DNA of 64,000 nucleotides from Candidatus Synechococcus calcipolaris G9 (GTDB lineage: Bacteria > Cyanobacteriota > Cyanobacteriia > Thermosynechococcales > Thermosynechococcaceae). Location: positions 768,001 to 832,000 of the forward strand of contig NZ_JAKKUT010000002.1 in the NCBI RefSeq assembly GCF_029582805.1, read 5' to 3'. Shown piece by piece: positions 53,285-60,978 of this stretch. Both the position numbers and the translations under genes were made by a program. The notes below the pieces were generated by a model. The model was not told the DNA's origin and ran no database searches. It saw nothing but the letters and a program-made list of their open reading frames with translations. Positions within the stretch are counted from its first letter, which is position 1. Each line of letters opens with the position of its first letter.

Positions 53285-54184
53285 ATGCGAGTTCTCATTT
53301 TAGGCTGCGGCTATACGGGCACTCGCTTGGCCCTTCGCCTCCATTCCCAAGGAATTGGGGTGGTGATTACCACTCGGTCAGGGAACTGCCCAGAGGTCTT
53401 AAGGGATTTGCAGCCAGCGATCGCCCCGGTTCCATTTCTTTGGCAAAGCAGCCCAGCCCGTTCCTTGCCCCCGACCGAGACCTGGCAGGGGGTAACCCAT
53501 GTTCTATCCAGTATTCCCCCCGATCCTGTGGGAATGGATGGTGTTGTTGCATGTTTGATGGATCAATTGATGGCCCTAGATTTACAGTGGTTTGGCTATC
53601 TGTCTACCACTGGGGTCTATGGCGATCGCCAGGGTGGGTGGGTGGATGAAACAACACCGGTTCACCCCCAAAATTCTCGTTCCCAGGCTCGGGTCAATGC
53701 CGAAAATCAGTTTTTGGCCAGTGGCTTGCCAGCCCATATTTTTAGATTGCCAGGAATCTACGGCCCCGGATCTGGGCGCAATATTTTTAGTCGGATTCAA
53801 ACCGGCAAGGCCCAGCATATTCATCGACCGGGCCATTATTTTTGCCGTATTCATGTGGATGATATTGTCCAAACCCTTTTCAAGTCCCTGGCACAACCTA
53901 CCCCTGGGGAAATTTACAATATTAGTGATGATCAACCCTCGGAATCCAGCCATGTGCTTTTAGAGGCCTATCGCCTCATGGGACAAACCGCCCCCCCACC
54001 CCTGGCCCTAGAAGAGTTAGATCTCAGCCCCATGGCAGCCTCCTTTTGGCAAGAATCCCGCCGAGTTCGCAACGATAGGATCAAGTCGGTTCTAGGGGTT
54101 AACCTAAAGTATCCAACCTATCGGGAAGGATTAGCGTCTATTTGGAATCAGATGGCCGGGGATGTGCCAGGGGCCAAACTGTGA
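53285..54184 (+). CDS. NAD(P)-dependent epimerase/dehydratase family protein
   Basis: A 299-residue extended SDR protein. The Rossmann loop is LILGCGYTGTRLALRL. YLSTTGVYGDRQGGWVDET fits the catalytic Tyr region (YGDR) of the YeeZ-like group, and RLPGIYGPGSGRNIFSRI fits the substrate part. The classical YxxxK is modified, so it could be a reductase or a structural member. It overlaps the NlpC/P60 gene by four bases, indicating cotranslation. Confidence 0.85.
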   Translation: MRVLILGCGYTGTRLALRLHSQGIGVVITTRSGNCPEVLRDLQPAIAPVPFLWQSSPARSLPPTETWQGVTHVLSSIPPDPVGMDGVVACLMDQLMALDLQWFGYLSTTGVYGDRQGGWVDETTPVHPQNSRSQARVNAENQFLASGLPAHIFRLPGIYGPGSGRNIFSRIQTGKAQHIHRPGHYFCRIHVDDIVQTLFKSLAQPTPGEIYNISDDQPSESSHVLLEAYRLMGQTAPPPLALEELDLSPMAASFWQESRRVRNDRIKSVLGVNLKYPTYREGLASIWNQMAGDVPGAKL

Positions 54185-54927
54185 TTGAGAATCAAAATCA
54201 TAGGCTTTATGATATACAGGCAAAAGTGGATCTCTACGATTCTCCAGATTGCCAACGATTGGCGACCCAGGCAGCCATGGGGCGAAAACTCTGGCTGAGT
54301 TCTGGGGTGTCCTTGCCGAGTCCTGACCCGGTTCCCGTTCAACTGGCAGAGGATGGTTATCCCGCCTGGTTAGCTAAGGCAGATACGGGTTACCTCACGC
54401 CCGCGATCGCCCCCTATATTCCCCAACCCTGCGATCGCCCCGCCATTGAGGCGGCATTGCCCAAAATCATTCAATTCTTGCAACAGGCCCAAAACCATCC
54501 CAACCAGTATCTTTGGGGGGGTAATCTAGGCCCCAACTATGACTGCTCCGGCTTAATTCAAGCCAGTTTTGCCCACCATGGCATTTGGCTGCCCCGGGAT
54601 GCCTACCAGCAGGAGGCCTTTACCAGACCCTTAGTTTTAGACCCAGTTGTCGCTCCAGCCAGCGATCGCCCTGAAGATTTCATTCCACTTTTAACACCCG
54701 GAGACCTAGTATTTTTCGGTACATCTCTGAAAGCAACCCACGTGGGGTTTTATCTGCAAGAGGGGGCCTATATCCATAGTTCCGGTCAGGATCAGGGCCG
54801 CAATGGCATTGGCATTGACTATCTATATCCCAGGGAAGATAACGTGACCATGGCCTATTACCAACAATTTCGAGGGGCCGGCCGCATCGAAAAAAGCTAC
54901 CAACCCCAAGGCATTATTACCATCTAG
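54181..54927 (+). CDS. NlpC/P60 family cell-wall hydrolase
   Basis: A C40 peptidase of 248 residues that likely cleaves peptidoglycan cross-links. The catalytic Cys is in NYDCSGLIQASFAHHG, the His in LKATHVGFYLQEG, and a further polar residue in IHSSGQDQGRNG. The start is GTG at 54181, overlapping the previous stop by four bases; an ATG upstream lies inside the previous gene. An N-terminal SH3-like part (LYDIQAKVDLYDSPDCQRL) precedes the catalytic domain. No signal peptide is seen. Confidence 0.88.
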   Translation: MIENQNHRLYDIQAKVDLYDSPDCQRLATQAAMGRKLWLSSGVSLPSPDPVPVQLAEDGYPAWLAKADTGYLTPAIAPYIPQPCDRPAIEAALPKIIQFLQQAQNHPNQYLWGGNLGPNYDCSGLIQASFAHHGIWLPRDAYQQEAFTRPLVLDPVVAPASDRPEDFIPLLTPGDLVFFGTSLKATHVGFYLQEGAYIHSSGQDQGRNGIGIDYLYPREDNVTMAYYQQFRGAGRIEKSYQPQGIITI

Positions 54928-54962
54928 TGAAAAAATTAAAAATCGCCCCCTAACTAAAACCC

Positions 54963-55628
54963 CTAACTAAAGCCATGCTCTTGGAGAAATTCTAGGGACA
55001 GTTCTGGGGAATGGCTCGGAGGATGGTCTAGGGACTGATAGGGGGTTAAAAACTGTCGGGCATATTTGCCCAATAAATCCGCCTCCAAATTAACCTGATC
55101 CCCAACCCCTAAAACCGATAGGGTCGTTTGCTGGTAAGTGTGGGGAATCACGGCCACTGAGAACCATTCACCCTGGGGGTGACAACTGGCCACCGTCAAG
55201 CTAATACCATTCACCGCAATACTCCCCTTTGCCACAATATAGGGGCAAACCGACACCGGGGCCCTAAAGATTATCTCCCAGCTATCCCCCAACAGGGTAC
55301 TTTGATCCAAGGTTCCCACACCATCCACATGACCCGTAACGAAATGCCCCCCCAGCTTATCCCCCAAACGTAAGGAGGGTTCTAAATTCACCGGCTCTCC
55401 CCGATGGGCCCGTTCCCCTAGGGTGGTGCGCTTTAAGGTTTCCGGCGAAACAGTTACCGTAAATCCCTGGGTATCAAACTCTTCCACCGTTAGACAAGCC
55501 CCATCAACGGCAACGCTATCTCCGATCGCCACCATGGTCAAAAAGTTTACCCCTGGACAGAAAATACGCAAACGGGAAGGGGAAAGGAATTGGAGTTGGC
55601 CGAGTCCCTGAATTAAGCCAGTAAACAT
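54963..55628 (-). CDS. ribE: Riboflavin synthase, alpha chain
   Basis: Converts two 6,7-dimethyl-8-ribityllumazine molecules into riboflavin. The N-terminal MFTGLIQGLGQL motif is diagnostic, and two homologous barrel halves are visible with GDSVAVDGACLTVEEF and GSIAVNGISLTVAS; the GGHFVTGHVDGVG segment lies between them. The 221-residue length is normal. It is convergent with the NlpC/P60 gene and divergent from the tRNA-Leu region. Confidence 0.96.
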   Translation of the reverse strand: MFTGLIQGLGQLQFLSPSRLRIFCPGVNFLTMVAIGDSVAVDGACLTVEEFDTQGFTVTVSPETLKRTTLGERAHRGEPVNLEPSLRLGDKLGGHFVTGHVDGVGTLDQSTLLGDSWEIIFRAPVSVCPYIVAKGSIAVNGISLTVASCHPQGEWFSVAVIPHTYQQTTLSVLGVGDQVNLEADLLGKYARQFLTPYQSLDHPPSHSPELSLEFLQEHGFS

Positions 55629-55753
55629 ATAAACCTCCCATTGTTAGCCCATAGGTTGAATTTTGACGATGATCCTTTATGGCCCTAGGGTACGGCGATC
55701 GCGAGCCGTTTGGCTGAAATGGGCCCAGGGATCCATATTTTTGTTCCCGTACA

Positions 55754-55784
55754 TTAACTGAGAGCCAGTCGGCAATGGTATAGT
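55754..55784 (+). promoter_or_regulatory. Candidate promoter of tRNA-Leu
   Basis: TTAACT (55754-55759) and TATAGT (55779-55784) are spaced 19 bases apart, ending 14 bases before the tRNA. The spacing is a little long, so this is only a candidate. Confidence 0.35.
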
Positions 55785-55797
55785 GGTCTTTACTTAA

Positions 55798-56129
55798 GGG
55801 GGCGTGGCGGAATGGTAGACGCTGCGGACTTAAGAAATTGAGCCTTAATGGAGGAATCTGTTAAGTGAATGCTCTCAAATTCAGGGAAACCTAAGTTTGC
55901 ATCGTCAAATAAGGCAATCCTGAGCCAAGCCGGGGATCCGTTTGTTGGTTTTCGGAAGGTGCAGAGACTCGACGGGAGCTACCCTACCGTAGATTAACTT
56001 ACGCGGGTAAAGGGAGAGTCCAATTCTCAACACATCTGTGGGCGACCCAGATTGTGGTCGCGAAAGCGGCAGGAGGATGAAAATCCGTTGACCTTAAAAG
56101 TCGTGAGGGTTCAAGTCCCTCCGCCCCCA
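55798..56129 (+). tRNA. trnL-UAA: tRNA-Leu(UAA), split by a group I intron
   Basis: Exon 1 (55798-55831) begins GGGGGCGTGGCGGAATGG and ends in the anticodon U; exon 2 (56080-56129) starts AAAATCCG and ends with the acceptor strand CGCCCCC plus A. GGGGGCG pairs perfectly with CGCCCCC. The exons total 84 bases without an encoded CCA. The intron occupies 55832-56079. This split gene is highly conserved in cyanobacteria and plastids. Confidence 0.97.
55832..56079 (+). other. Group I intron in tRNA-Leu(UAA)
   Basis: The 248-base self-splicing intron interrupts the anticodon loop after U34. Conserved core elements include ATGCTCTCAAATTCAGGGAA, GGCAATCCTGAGCCAAGCC, AGGTGCAGAGACTCGACGG and AGAGAGTCCAATTCTC-like sequence near the 3' part. 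It ends with the conserved terminal G at 56079. No homing endonuclease gene is inside. Confidence 0.95.
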
Positions 56130-56289
56130 TTCAGGAAGAATCTAATATAGTCTAAAAACGTCTTCAAAGCCTTACTGTGAAAGCATCATAGCGGTTTTAT
56201 TAGTCTCAATCAGTCTTGATGAGGCTAGGGTAAGCTAGGGGTGGATGGTGGTATCAATCAGGGTACTTCCACTAAACCCCTAACCCCTT

Positions 56290-56388
56290 ATGCTCACAAA
56301 ACTGGCTGTCAATCGATCTGAGACAACTGACAGAGTATAAAAGCTTTTTGACGGCGGCGGTTTATATCTGGAGATACCCGTCAATGGT
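56290..56388 (+). pseudogene. Tyrosine integrase N-terminal (Arm-domain) fragment
   Basis: From the ATG at 56290 the frame reads MLTKLAVNRSETTDRV, then a TAA stop at 56338-56340 where integrases usually have Tyr, then KLFDGGGLYLEIPVNG. KLFDGGGLYLEI is the hallmark of the Arm-DNA-binding domain (DUF4102) at the start of many prophage and island tyrosine integrases. After VNG the frame no longer resembles an integrase, so the rest has been deleted. It lies 160 bases beyond tRNA-Leu. Confidence 0.72.
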
Positions 56389-56612
56389 GATGATCAATCC
56401 CGCACTGATTGCGGCATTAGAACGACACATCTGGCAGAACAATGCAAAATGATGCAAAGGTTGACCGATATCATGCTTGGGTTGGCAGGGTATTTGGGGC
56501 AAGTTTGGTACCTGAGGCCTGGGATAAACGGGTTCAATCGCTGGGCGTGAGGTTGTCGGATGGGATTCCCTGTACCACAACCACCCCTCACATCACTGTT
56601 CTCGTATTCTAG
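56384..56612 (+). pseudogene. Possible frameshifted small gene of unknown type
   Basis: Two overlapping short frames look protein-like. The first (56384-56452) ends with INPALIAALERHIWQNNAK; the second (56442-56612) carries DAKVDRYHAWVGRVFGASLV, PEAWDKRVQSLGVRLSDG and ends TTTTPHITVLVF. A single frameshift would join them into one protein of about 75 residues. The final PHITVLV recalls the H-x-T motif of 2H-phosphoesterases, but one motif is not enough to assign a family. It may also be coincidence. Confidence 0.35.
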
Positions 56613-56756
56613 AAGCGGAGTTGGTAGAGAGTAATACAATACTGATACAGCCCTTGCAGGAAATTCCGGTTTCATTTACGGTTATGGCTAGGGTTAAGTT
56701 CAGAAAAGTATGATAGATAAAATTTTATCTATATTGTCGTCTGGTGGATTGCCCTG

Positions 56757-58235
56757 ATGCTGGTTCATTGTACTCACCCTACCTGTGATCAACCCCGAAA
56801 TGCATTGCCGGAGTTAGATGATCCTGAGGAGCGGCGGAGCATCTCCCAGCGGTTTTGTACCACCTGTGGAATGCCTTTAATTTTGAAGGGACATTATGTG
56901 GCAGAAAAGCTGATCGGGCAAGGAAGCTTTGGGGCAGCCTACTTGGCTAGGGATTTAGATACGCCAAGTTTACGAAAGTGTGTGCTAAAGCAATTACGAC
57001 CCAACTTTACAGACCCAGGGGATATAGCAACGGCTCAAATACTTTTTGAACGGGAAGGAGCCATTTTAGGAAGATTGGGAGAGCATCCCCAAATTCCCTC
57101 GTTATTTGCATTTTTTGATTTGGATGTTGAGACTAGTTCTCCCCATCTGGGCGATCGCTTCTTTTATTTAGTACAAGAATATATTGATGGCAAAAACCTA
57201 GAGGATGAATTAGAGCAGCAGGGTCGCTTTCGAGAGGAGGAAATTCTCCAATTCTTGAAGGAGCTTTTACCTGTACTGCAATTTATTCATGATTGTGGAT
57301 CGATCCACCGAGATATTAAGCCTTCAAATATTATGCTGGCTAATCAAGGGAGGATTTCAGGGCAATCGCAGCTTTATTTGATTGATTTTGGTGCGGTGAA
57401 ACAGCTTGCTGGAACATACTTGACAAAAAAAAGTGGACATACTGGCATTTATACGCCCTATTTTGCCCCACCGGAACAAATGCGGGGAGAACAAGTGTAT
57501 CCTAGTTCTGATTTGTATGCCCTTGCTGTGACAGCGATTGTTTTGCTAACAGGTAAGGATGCTGGCGAGTTATTAGACACCTATAATGATTACTGGAATT
57601 GGTCATCCTATGTCAATGTAAGTGATCGTCTAGCAAAGATATTAAACCGTATGTTGGAGTCTATTCCCAATCGTCGATATCCTTCGGCACAGGATGTGCT
57701 TGAAGCATTATCAACACCACCTCCTCCTCCACCTCTACCACCACCTCCTCCAACAAAGTTGCTGTGGCCGATCGCCATTTTCCTAGGTATCTTCTGTAGT
57801 ATTTTTGCCTTAGGGATGGTTGCTATTTTTATTCCCCAAATCCAGCAACCAACTGTCCCAATAACAACGACTCAGGGTGATTCTAATGAGATAGAAGCCT
57901 TGGATAAAGCTATTGAGCAGGAGTCATCCATCCCTATTGCAACACCATCACCGACTCCCACACCGACCCCTACGCCATCTCCATCGCCTAGCTTATCTTT
58001 GAAACCAACCTGTGGTTCGCAGCGAACTGGGCCAAGTCATTGGTGGGGAGTACGGGGGCCAGGTGCTGCATTAAGTACGGTTCAAAATAACTACTGCCGT
58101 GATGCTCTGATTATTGCGGGACAAACCCAAGCGGCTAGTTTTACTTCTAAATCTGCGGCCCAGGATTTTGCTGAAAAACTCTCCCGCGCTTCGGGATATG
58201 GTTTCTACGTGACTGATTCATATTGGGTGGATTAA
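56757..58235 (+). CDS. Zinc-finger Ser/Thr protein kinase with C-terminal extracytoplasmic domain
   Basis: Paralogue of the kinase at 12446. It has the same four-cysteine head (residues 5, 10, 34, 37), ATP loop GQGSFGAAYLA, HRDIKPSN (184-191) and LIDFGAVKQL, so the kinase should be active. The C-terminal part differs: a poly-proline stretch, one membrane helix (LWPIAIFLGIFCSIFALGMV), a Thr/Pro/Ser repeat region and a terminal domain containing ASFTSKSAAQDFAEKLSRAS. This domain, SPOR-like in pattern, would lie outside the membrane and could sense the cell wall. At 492 residues it lacks the repeat array of the other kinase. Confidence 0.92.
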   Translation: MLVHCTHPTCDQPRNALPELDDPEERRSISQRFCTTCGMPLILKGHYVAEKLIGQGSFGAAYLARDLDTPSLRKCVLKQLRPNFTDPGDIATAQILFEREGAILGRLGEHPQIPSLFAFFDLDVETSSPHLGDRFFYLVQEYIDGKNLEDELEQQGRFREEEILQFLKELLPVLQFIHDCGSIHRDIKPSNIMLANQGRISGQSQLYLIDFGAVKQLAGTYLTKKSGHTGIYTPYFAPPEQMRGEQVYPSSDLYALAVTAIVLLTGKDAGELLDTYNDYWNWSSYVNVSDRLAKILNRMLESIPNRRYPSAQDVLEALSTPPPPPPLPPPPPTKLLWPIAIFLGIFCSIFALGMVAIFIPQIQQPTVPITTTQGDSNEIEALDKAIEQESSIPIATPSPTPTPTPTPSPSPSLSLKPTCGSQRTGPSHWWGVRGPGAALSTVQNNYCRDALIIAGQTQAASFTSKSAAQDFAEKLSRASGYGFYVTDSYWVD

Positions 58236-58281
58236 CGGTTTTTTTTTTTGATTATCTATTGGAGTTAAAATAACTAAAATT

Positions 58282-58362
58282 ATGACCAAGGAAAATAAAC
58301 CATCAAATAAAGAGTCAAAGAAATCTCTATTGCCATCACAAAAAAAAAATGAATCCAATTAG
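58282..58362 (+). CDS. Short lysine-rich frame overlapping the deacetylase start
   Basis: From ATG 58282 a 26-codon frame encodes MTKENKPSNKESKKSLLPSQ followed by KKNESN and a stop at 58360-58362. It runs through a ten-A tract (58340-58349) that contains the deacetylase start codon. Translating the two frames as one by slippage at the A tract would give the deacetylase a basic N-terminal extension. Either it is a real slippage-dependent start or a chance frame. Confidence 0.3.
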   Translation: MTKENKPSNKESKKSLLPSQKKNESN

Positions 58363-59254
58363 ACATTATTCACTACTAGTTTTGGTTTTAATTTGCCTGA
58401 TTATTGGTAGCAACAAGGATTTATCGGACTCGTCCAGGATGTTCTCAGGATCAAAACATTACAGTCAAGATTCTCAAATAAATATTAGTTTGGATGAGGA
58501 TGGTAGTAACATTAATCAATCTAAAAGTTCTTCTCCAAAACCTACAGGTAATCCTGGCGCAACTCAAACCAAGGAATTTCTGAATCTTGACTATGAAACA
58601 ATCCATGGGCATCTAAATGGGTTAAAACCAGGTACAATTCTGCTCACCTTTGATGATGGACCATCGCCGGTTTATACACTCCAAATCCTGCAAAAACTGA
58701 AGGCCGCCAACATGAAGGCAACGTTCTTTGTGATTGGTCAGCGGGTAAGGGAAAACTGCAATATTTTGCGTCAGGTCTATAATGGTGGTCACGAAATTGC
58801 AAATCACTCCTATCGCCATCCCCGCCTGACAACGGTATCACCCGAACAACAACGTAATGAATTGTTGCAAACTCAAGCAGCAATTGCTACCTGTTTAGGC
58901 ATTGATTATAAAATTCGTTGGTTCCGCGCACCCTATGGCGATCAGAATCAAGATTTACTAAGAATTGTGAATAAGTTGAACTTAAATTCCGCACTTTGGT
59001 CAGTGGATACCCAGGATTGGCACGTAGAGACGACTGCCCAGGATATTGCTAATGAGGTCATACGAGGGGGCGATCGCCAGATTGTGCTTATGCATGATGG
59101 TACTGAAATAAACCCAGAAATGCTGCTTCCCCATGTGAGTGAAAGCCGCCAAGAGACCGTTGATTCTCTAGATATTATTTTGCCCTATCTAAAAGAGCAA
59201 GAGATTGAGACGATCACCCTATCCGAAGCTTTCCATAATTTGATCATAGACTAG
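58349..59254 (+). CDS. Polysaccharide deacetylase (NodB-domain) protein
   Basis: Carbohydrate esterase family 4 enzyme, removing acetyl groups from an N-acetylated glycan such as peptidoglycan. Membrane anchor or signal near the start (YSLLVLVLICLIIGSNK). NodB motifs: TFDDGPSP (metal Asp), HEIANHSYRHP (two metal His), RWFRAPYGDQN, LWSVDTQDW and IVLMHDGT. The length is 301 residues. It has no visible ribosome site at ATG 58349, which lies at the end of a ten-A tract, so the true start may lie upstream. It follows the kinase and may be co-regulated. Confidence 0.88.
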   Translation: MNPIRHYSLLVLVLICLIIGSNKDLSDSSRMFSGSKHYSQDSQINISLDEDGSNINQSKSSSPKPTGNPGATQTKEFLNLDYETIHGHLNGLKPGTILLTFDDGPSPVYTLQILQKLKAANMKATFFVIGQRVRENCNILRQVYNGGHEIANHSYRHPRLTTVSPEQQRNELLQTQAAIATCLGIDYKIRWFRAPYGDQNQDLLRIVNKLNLNSALWSVDTQDWHVETTAQDIANEVIRGGDRQIVLMHDGTEINPEMLLPHVSESRQETVDSLDIILPYLKEQEIETITLSEAFHNLIID

Positions 59255-59303
59255 GATTTTACTAGAACCCTGAACTGCTTGCTGTGAATAGGTTTTCACC
59301 CTA

Positions 59304-59376
59304 CGAACATGGAGGGATTCGAACCCCCGACCCTCAGAACCGGAATCTGATGCTCTATCCACTGAGCTACATGTCC
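59304..59376 (-). tRNA. trnR-CCG: tRNA-Arg(CCG)
   Basis: The 73-base minus-strand sequence folds as a tRNA: acceptor GGACATG pairs with CATGTTC (one G-U), D-arm AGCTCAGTGGATAGAGC, anticodon stem TCAGA/TCTGA around loop TTCCGGT with anticodon CCG, and T-arm GGGGGTTCGAATCCCTCC. The discriminator is G. CCA is not encoded. It bounds the right side of the island-like segment. Confidence 0.95.
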
Positions 59377-59435
59377 ACAGATTGTAGTATATCATTCCTA
59401 TTTTCAGATTTTCAGATATATCTTAAAGTAAAAGC

Positions 59436-59951
59436 ATGAAGCCCTTATCCTTCAACCTCTATTCTGGACTCTCTGGCTTTGGTCTAGGGATCGTCTTGGG
59501 GTTCGTCACTAGTTTGCCCAGTGCGGCCCAGGGGGCAAGTGGCTGCGGCTTTACCCAAGTGGTGGGTCTCAATTTTGGTAATTATGATGTCATGGCCCCA
59601 ACTCCGACGGATGCGGTGGGGAGTTTTAGTTTCACCTGTCGGGGTGGGGGTGGGGGAGGCGGAAGCTTTAATAATATTCCCGTCACCATTAGTTTAAGTC
59701 GGGGCAACAGTGATAGCTACACCCCGCGACGGATGATTTTTGAATCCAGTACCCTGGAATATAATTTGTATCTAGATGCTGCTCGTAGTCGCGTTTGGGG
59801 CGATGGCACCAGCGGTACAAACCAGAACGGCCCCTTTGTTCCAGGCAATAATGTGGGCAATACTATTGAGATTTTTGGTCGGATTCCACCGGATCAGTGG
59901 GTCACACCAGGGCAGTATAGTGATCAGATTGTGATTACAATTCAATTTTAG
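59436..59951 (+). CDS. Secreted spore-coat-U (SCPU) domain protein, Csu-pilin type
   Basis: A 171-residue protein with a signal peptide (cleavage near SAAQG) and an SCPU domain. Typical segments are CGFTQVVGLNFGNYDVMAPT, an FTCRG second cysteine, TLEYNLYLDAARSRVWGDGT and a C-terminal PGQYSDQIVITIQF donor-strand-like tail. A run of glycines (GGGGGGGS) interrupts the middle. Csu pilins are exported by chaperone-usher systems; no usher or chaperone is adjacent, so the chaperone at 3120 could serve it, which is speculation. Confidence 0.85.
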   Translation: MKPLSFNLYSGLSGFGLGIVLGFVTSLPSAAQGASGCGFTQVVGLNFGNYDVMAPTPTDAVGSFSFTCRGGGGGGGSFNNIPVTISLSRGNSDSYTPRRMIFESSTLEYNLYLDAARSRVWGDGTSGTNQNGPFVPGNNVGNTIEIFGRIPPDQWVTPGQYSDQIVITIQF

Positions 59952-59967
59952 TTTTTTTGAAAAACAT

Positions 59968-60942
59968 TTAATCTAAGGTCAGGGTTGGTGCGCTTTTAGC
60001 ATCCCTTGGATCAATGTTGCGGCGGTGGTTCATCACCATATCAATCCAGGGTGCATAGAACGAGACTCGAGTATCACTGAAAAATTCACCGAAGGAACCA
60101 TTACTGATTTCATCATCAATATCTACGCTGTCAGTAATCATAAAAAAGCCGCGATCGCTAAAACCCCAAGAAGTTACAGCGGCAACTTTGCCATCGATAA
60201 AGCAGGGGCCACCGGAATCCCCTGCCCCTGAGCCTGCTTCATTTTTACCCAGACCCAAATCTGCCAACCGAGGAAAATATCGACCAAAGGCATCCCGCGT
60301 AGGAGTCCCGTCATCAAAGTCATACATTAATTGGCTGCGGGGTACCACTGTGGATAAATCACCGTCAGTCACGGGTATAAAAATATCCAGGAGGGCTTCA
60401 TAGCGATTTTGACCCCAGTGGCGATTCAAGTCACTATTAGAGGTTCGATCTTCTCCGGTGCTGCCTAGCCCAATGTAGCCATAGCCCACCTTCGTAAATA
60501 CTTTACCGATTTCATCCTGATCTCGATAAATATCATAGGCTTCAATGAAATCTGGCACAACTGCATCCAGTTCTAGCAAGGCAAGGTCATAGCCCTCCAC
60601 GGCAAGTTTCCCTTTCCAACTGGGATGAATAAAATAACGGGCAACCCGGGCCTTCAAGTTCCGTGGTTCCCGCCGAAACACCACCGTGATCTCTTTGTCG
60701 GGGATGGGGTCGCCTTTATTGAGGCAATGGGCCGCAGTGAGGACAAATTGTTTACCCTTCAAAAGGGTACCGCTACAGTGAACTGGCTCTAGCAGTACCA
60801 CTCCCGTATATTGATCCAGGGGCAAGGGTTGGGTGGTCGGACTATGGGCAAAGGCACTGACAATGGTGTGGCCGGGATGTTGCCCAAATAAAATACACCC
60901 TAGGGCGATCGCCGCCACGAAGAATAACTTCACCCACTTCAT
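59968..60942 (-). CDS. Secreted trypsin-family serine protease
   Basis: A 324-residue S1-family protease with a signal peptide (VKLFFVAAIALGCILFGQ). Catalytic triad: His in LTAAHCLNKGD, Asp in DLALLELDAVV and Ser in GAGDSGGPCFIDG. Two cysteines beside the triad (HCSGTLL, AHCLN) probably form the classical disulphide. It lies on the opposite strand to the SCPU gene with only 16 bases between stops. It is close to animal-type trypsins, rather than to DegP proteases. Confidence 0.9.
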   Translation of the reverse strand: MKWVKLFFVAAIALGCILFGQHPGHTIVSAFAHSPTTQPLPLDQYTGVVLLEPVHCSGTLLKGKQFVLTAAHCLNKGDPIPDKEITVVFRREPRNLKARVARYFIHPSWKGKLAVEGYDLALLELDAVVPDFIEAYDIYRDQDEIGKVFTKVGYGYIGLGSTGEDRTSNSDLNRHWGQNRYEALLDIFIPVTDGDLSTVVPRSQLMYDFDDGTPTRDAFGRYFPRLADLGLGKNEAGSGAGDSGGPCFIDGKVAAVTSWGFSDRGFFMITDSVDIDDEISNGSFGEFFSDTRVSFYAPWIDMVMNHRRNIDPRDAKSAPTLTLD

Positions 60943-60978
60943 AGAAATATACTTAAGACCTTCCCTCAGGAAAATGAA

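Larger units (their letters stand above)
56130..56756 (+). other. Eroded island segment downstream of tRNA-Leu
   Basis: A 627-base stretch with no intact gene. It holds a phage-type integrase start (56290-56388), then a possible frameshifted gene fragment (56384-56612). Position next to a tRNA, with the integrase pointing away from it, is typical of an integrated element that has lost its machinery. No second copy of the tRNA 3' end is seen in the window. Confidence 0.6.

Noticed and set aside
53582-53963. Two opposing 123-codon frames within the epimerase gene
   Set aside because: Both are shadows of the SDR gene, whose motifs and length are complete.
56362-56675. Leftward frames of 72 and 93 codons between tRNA-Leu and the kinase
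   Set aside because: No signal peptide, domain or ribosome site; the plus-strand integrase and small-gene fragments explain the region better.
57700-58010. Low-complexity Pro/Thr runs in the second kinase as a CRISPR or mobile repeat
   Set aside because: The repeats are in-frame codons for Pro, Thr and Ser in a linker, with no spacer structure.
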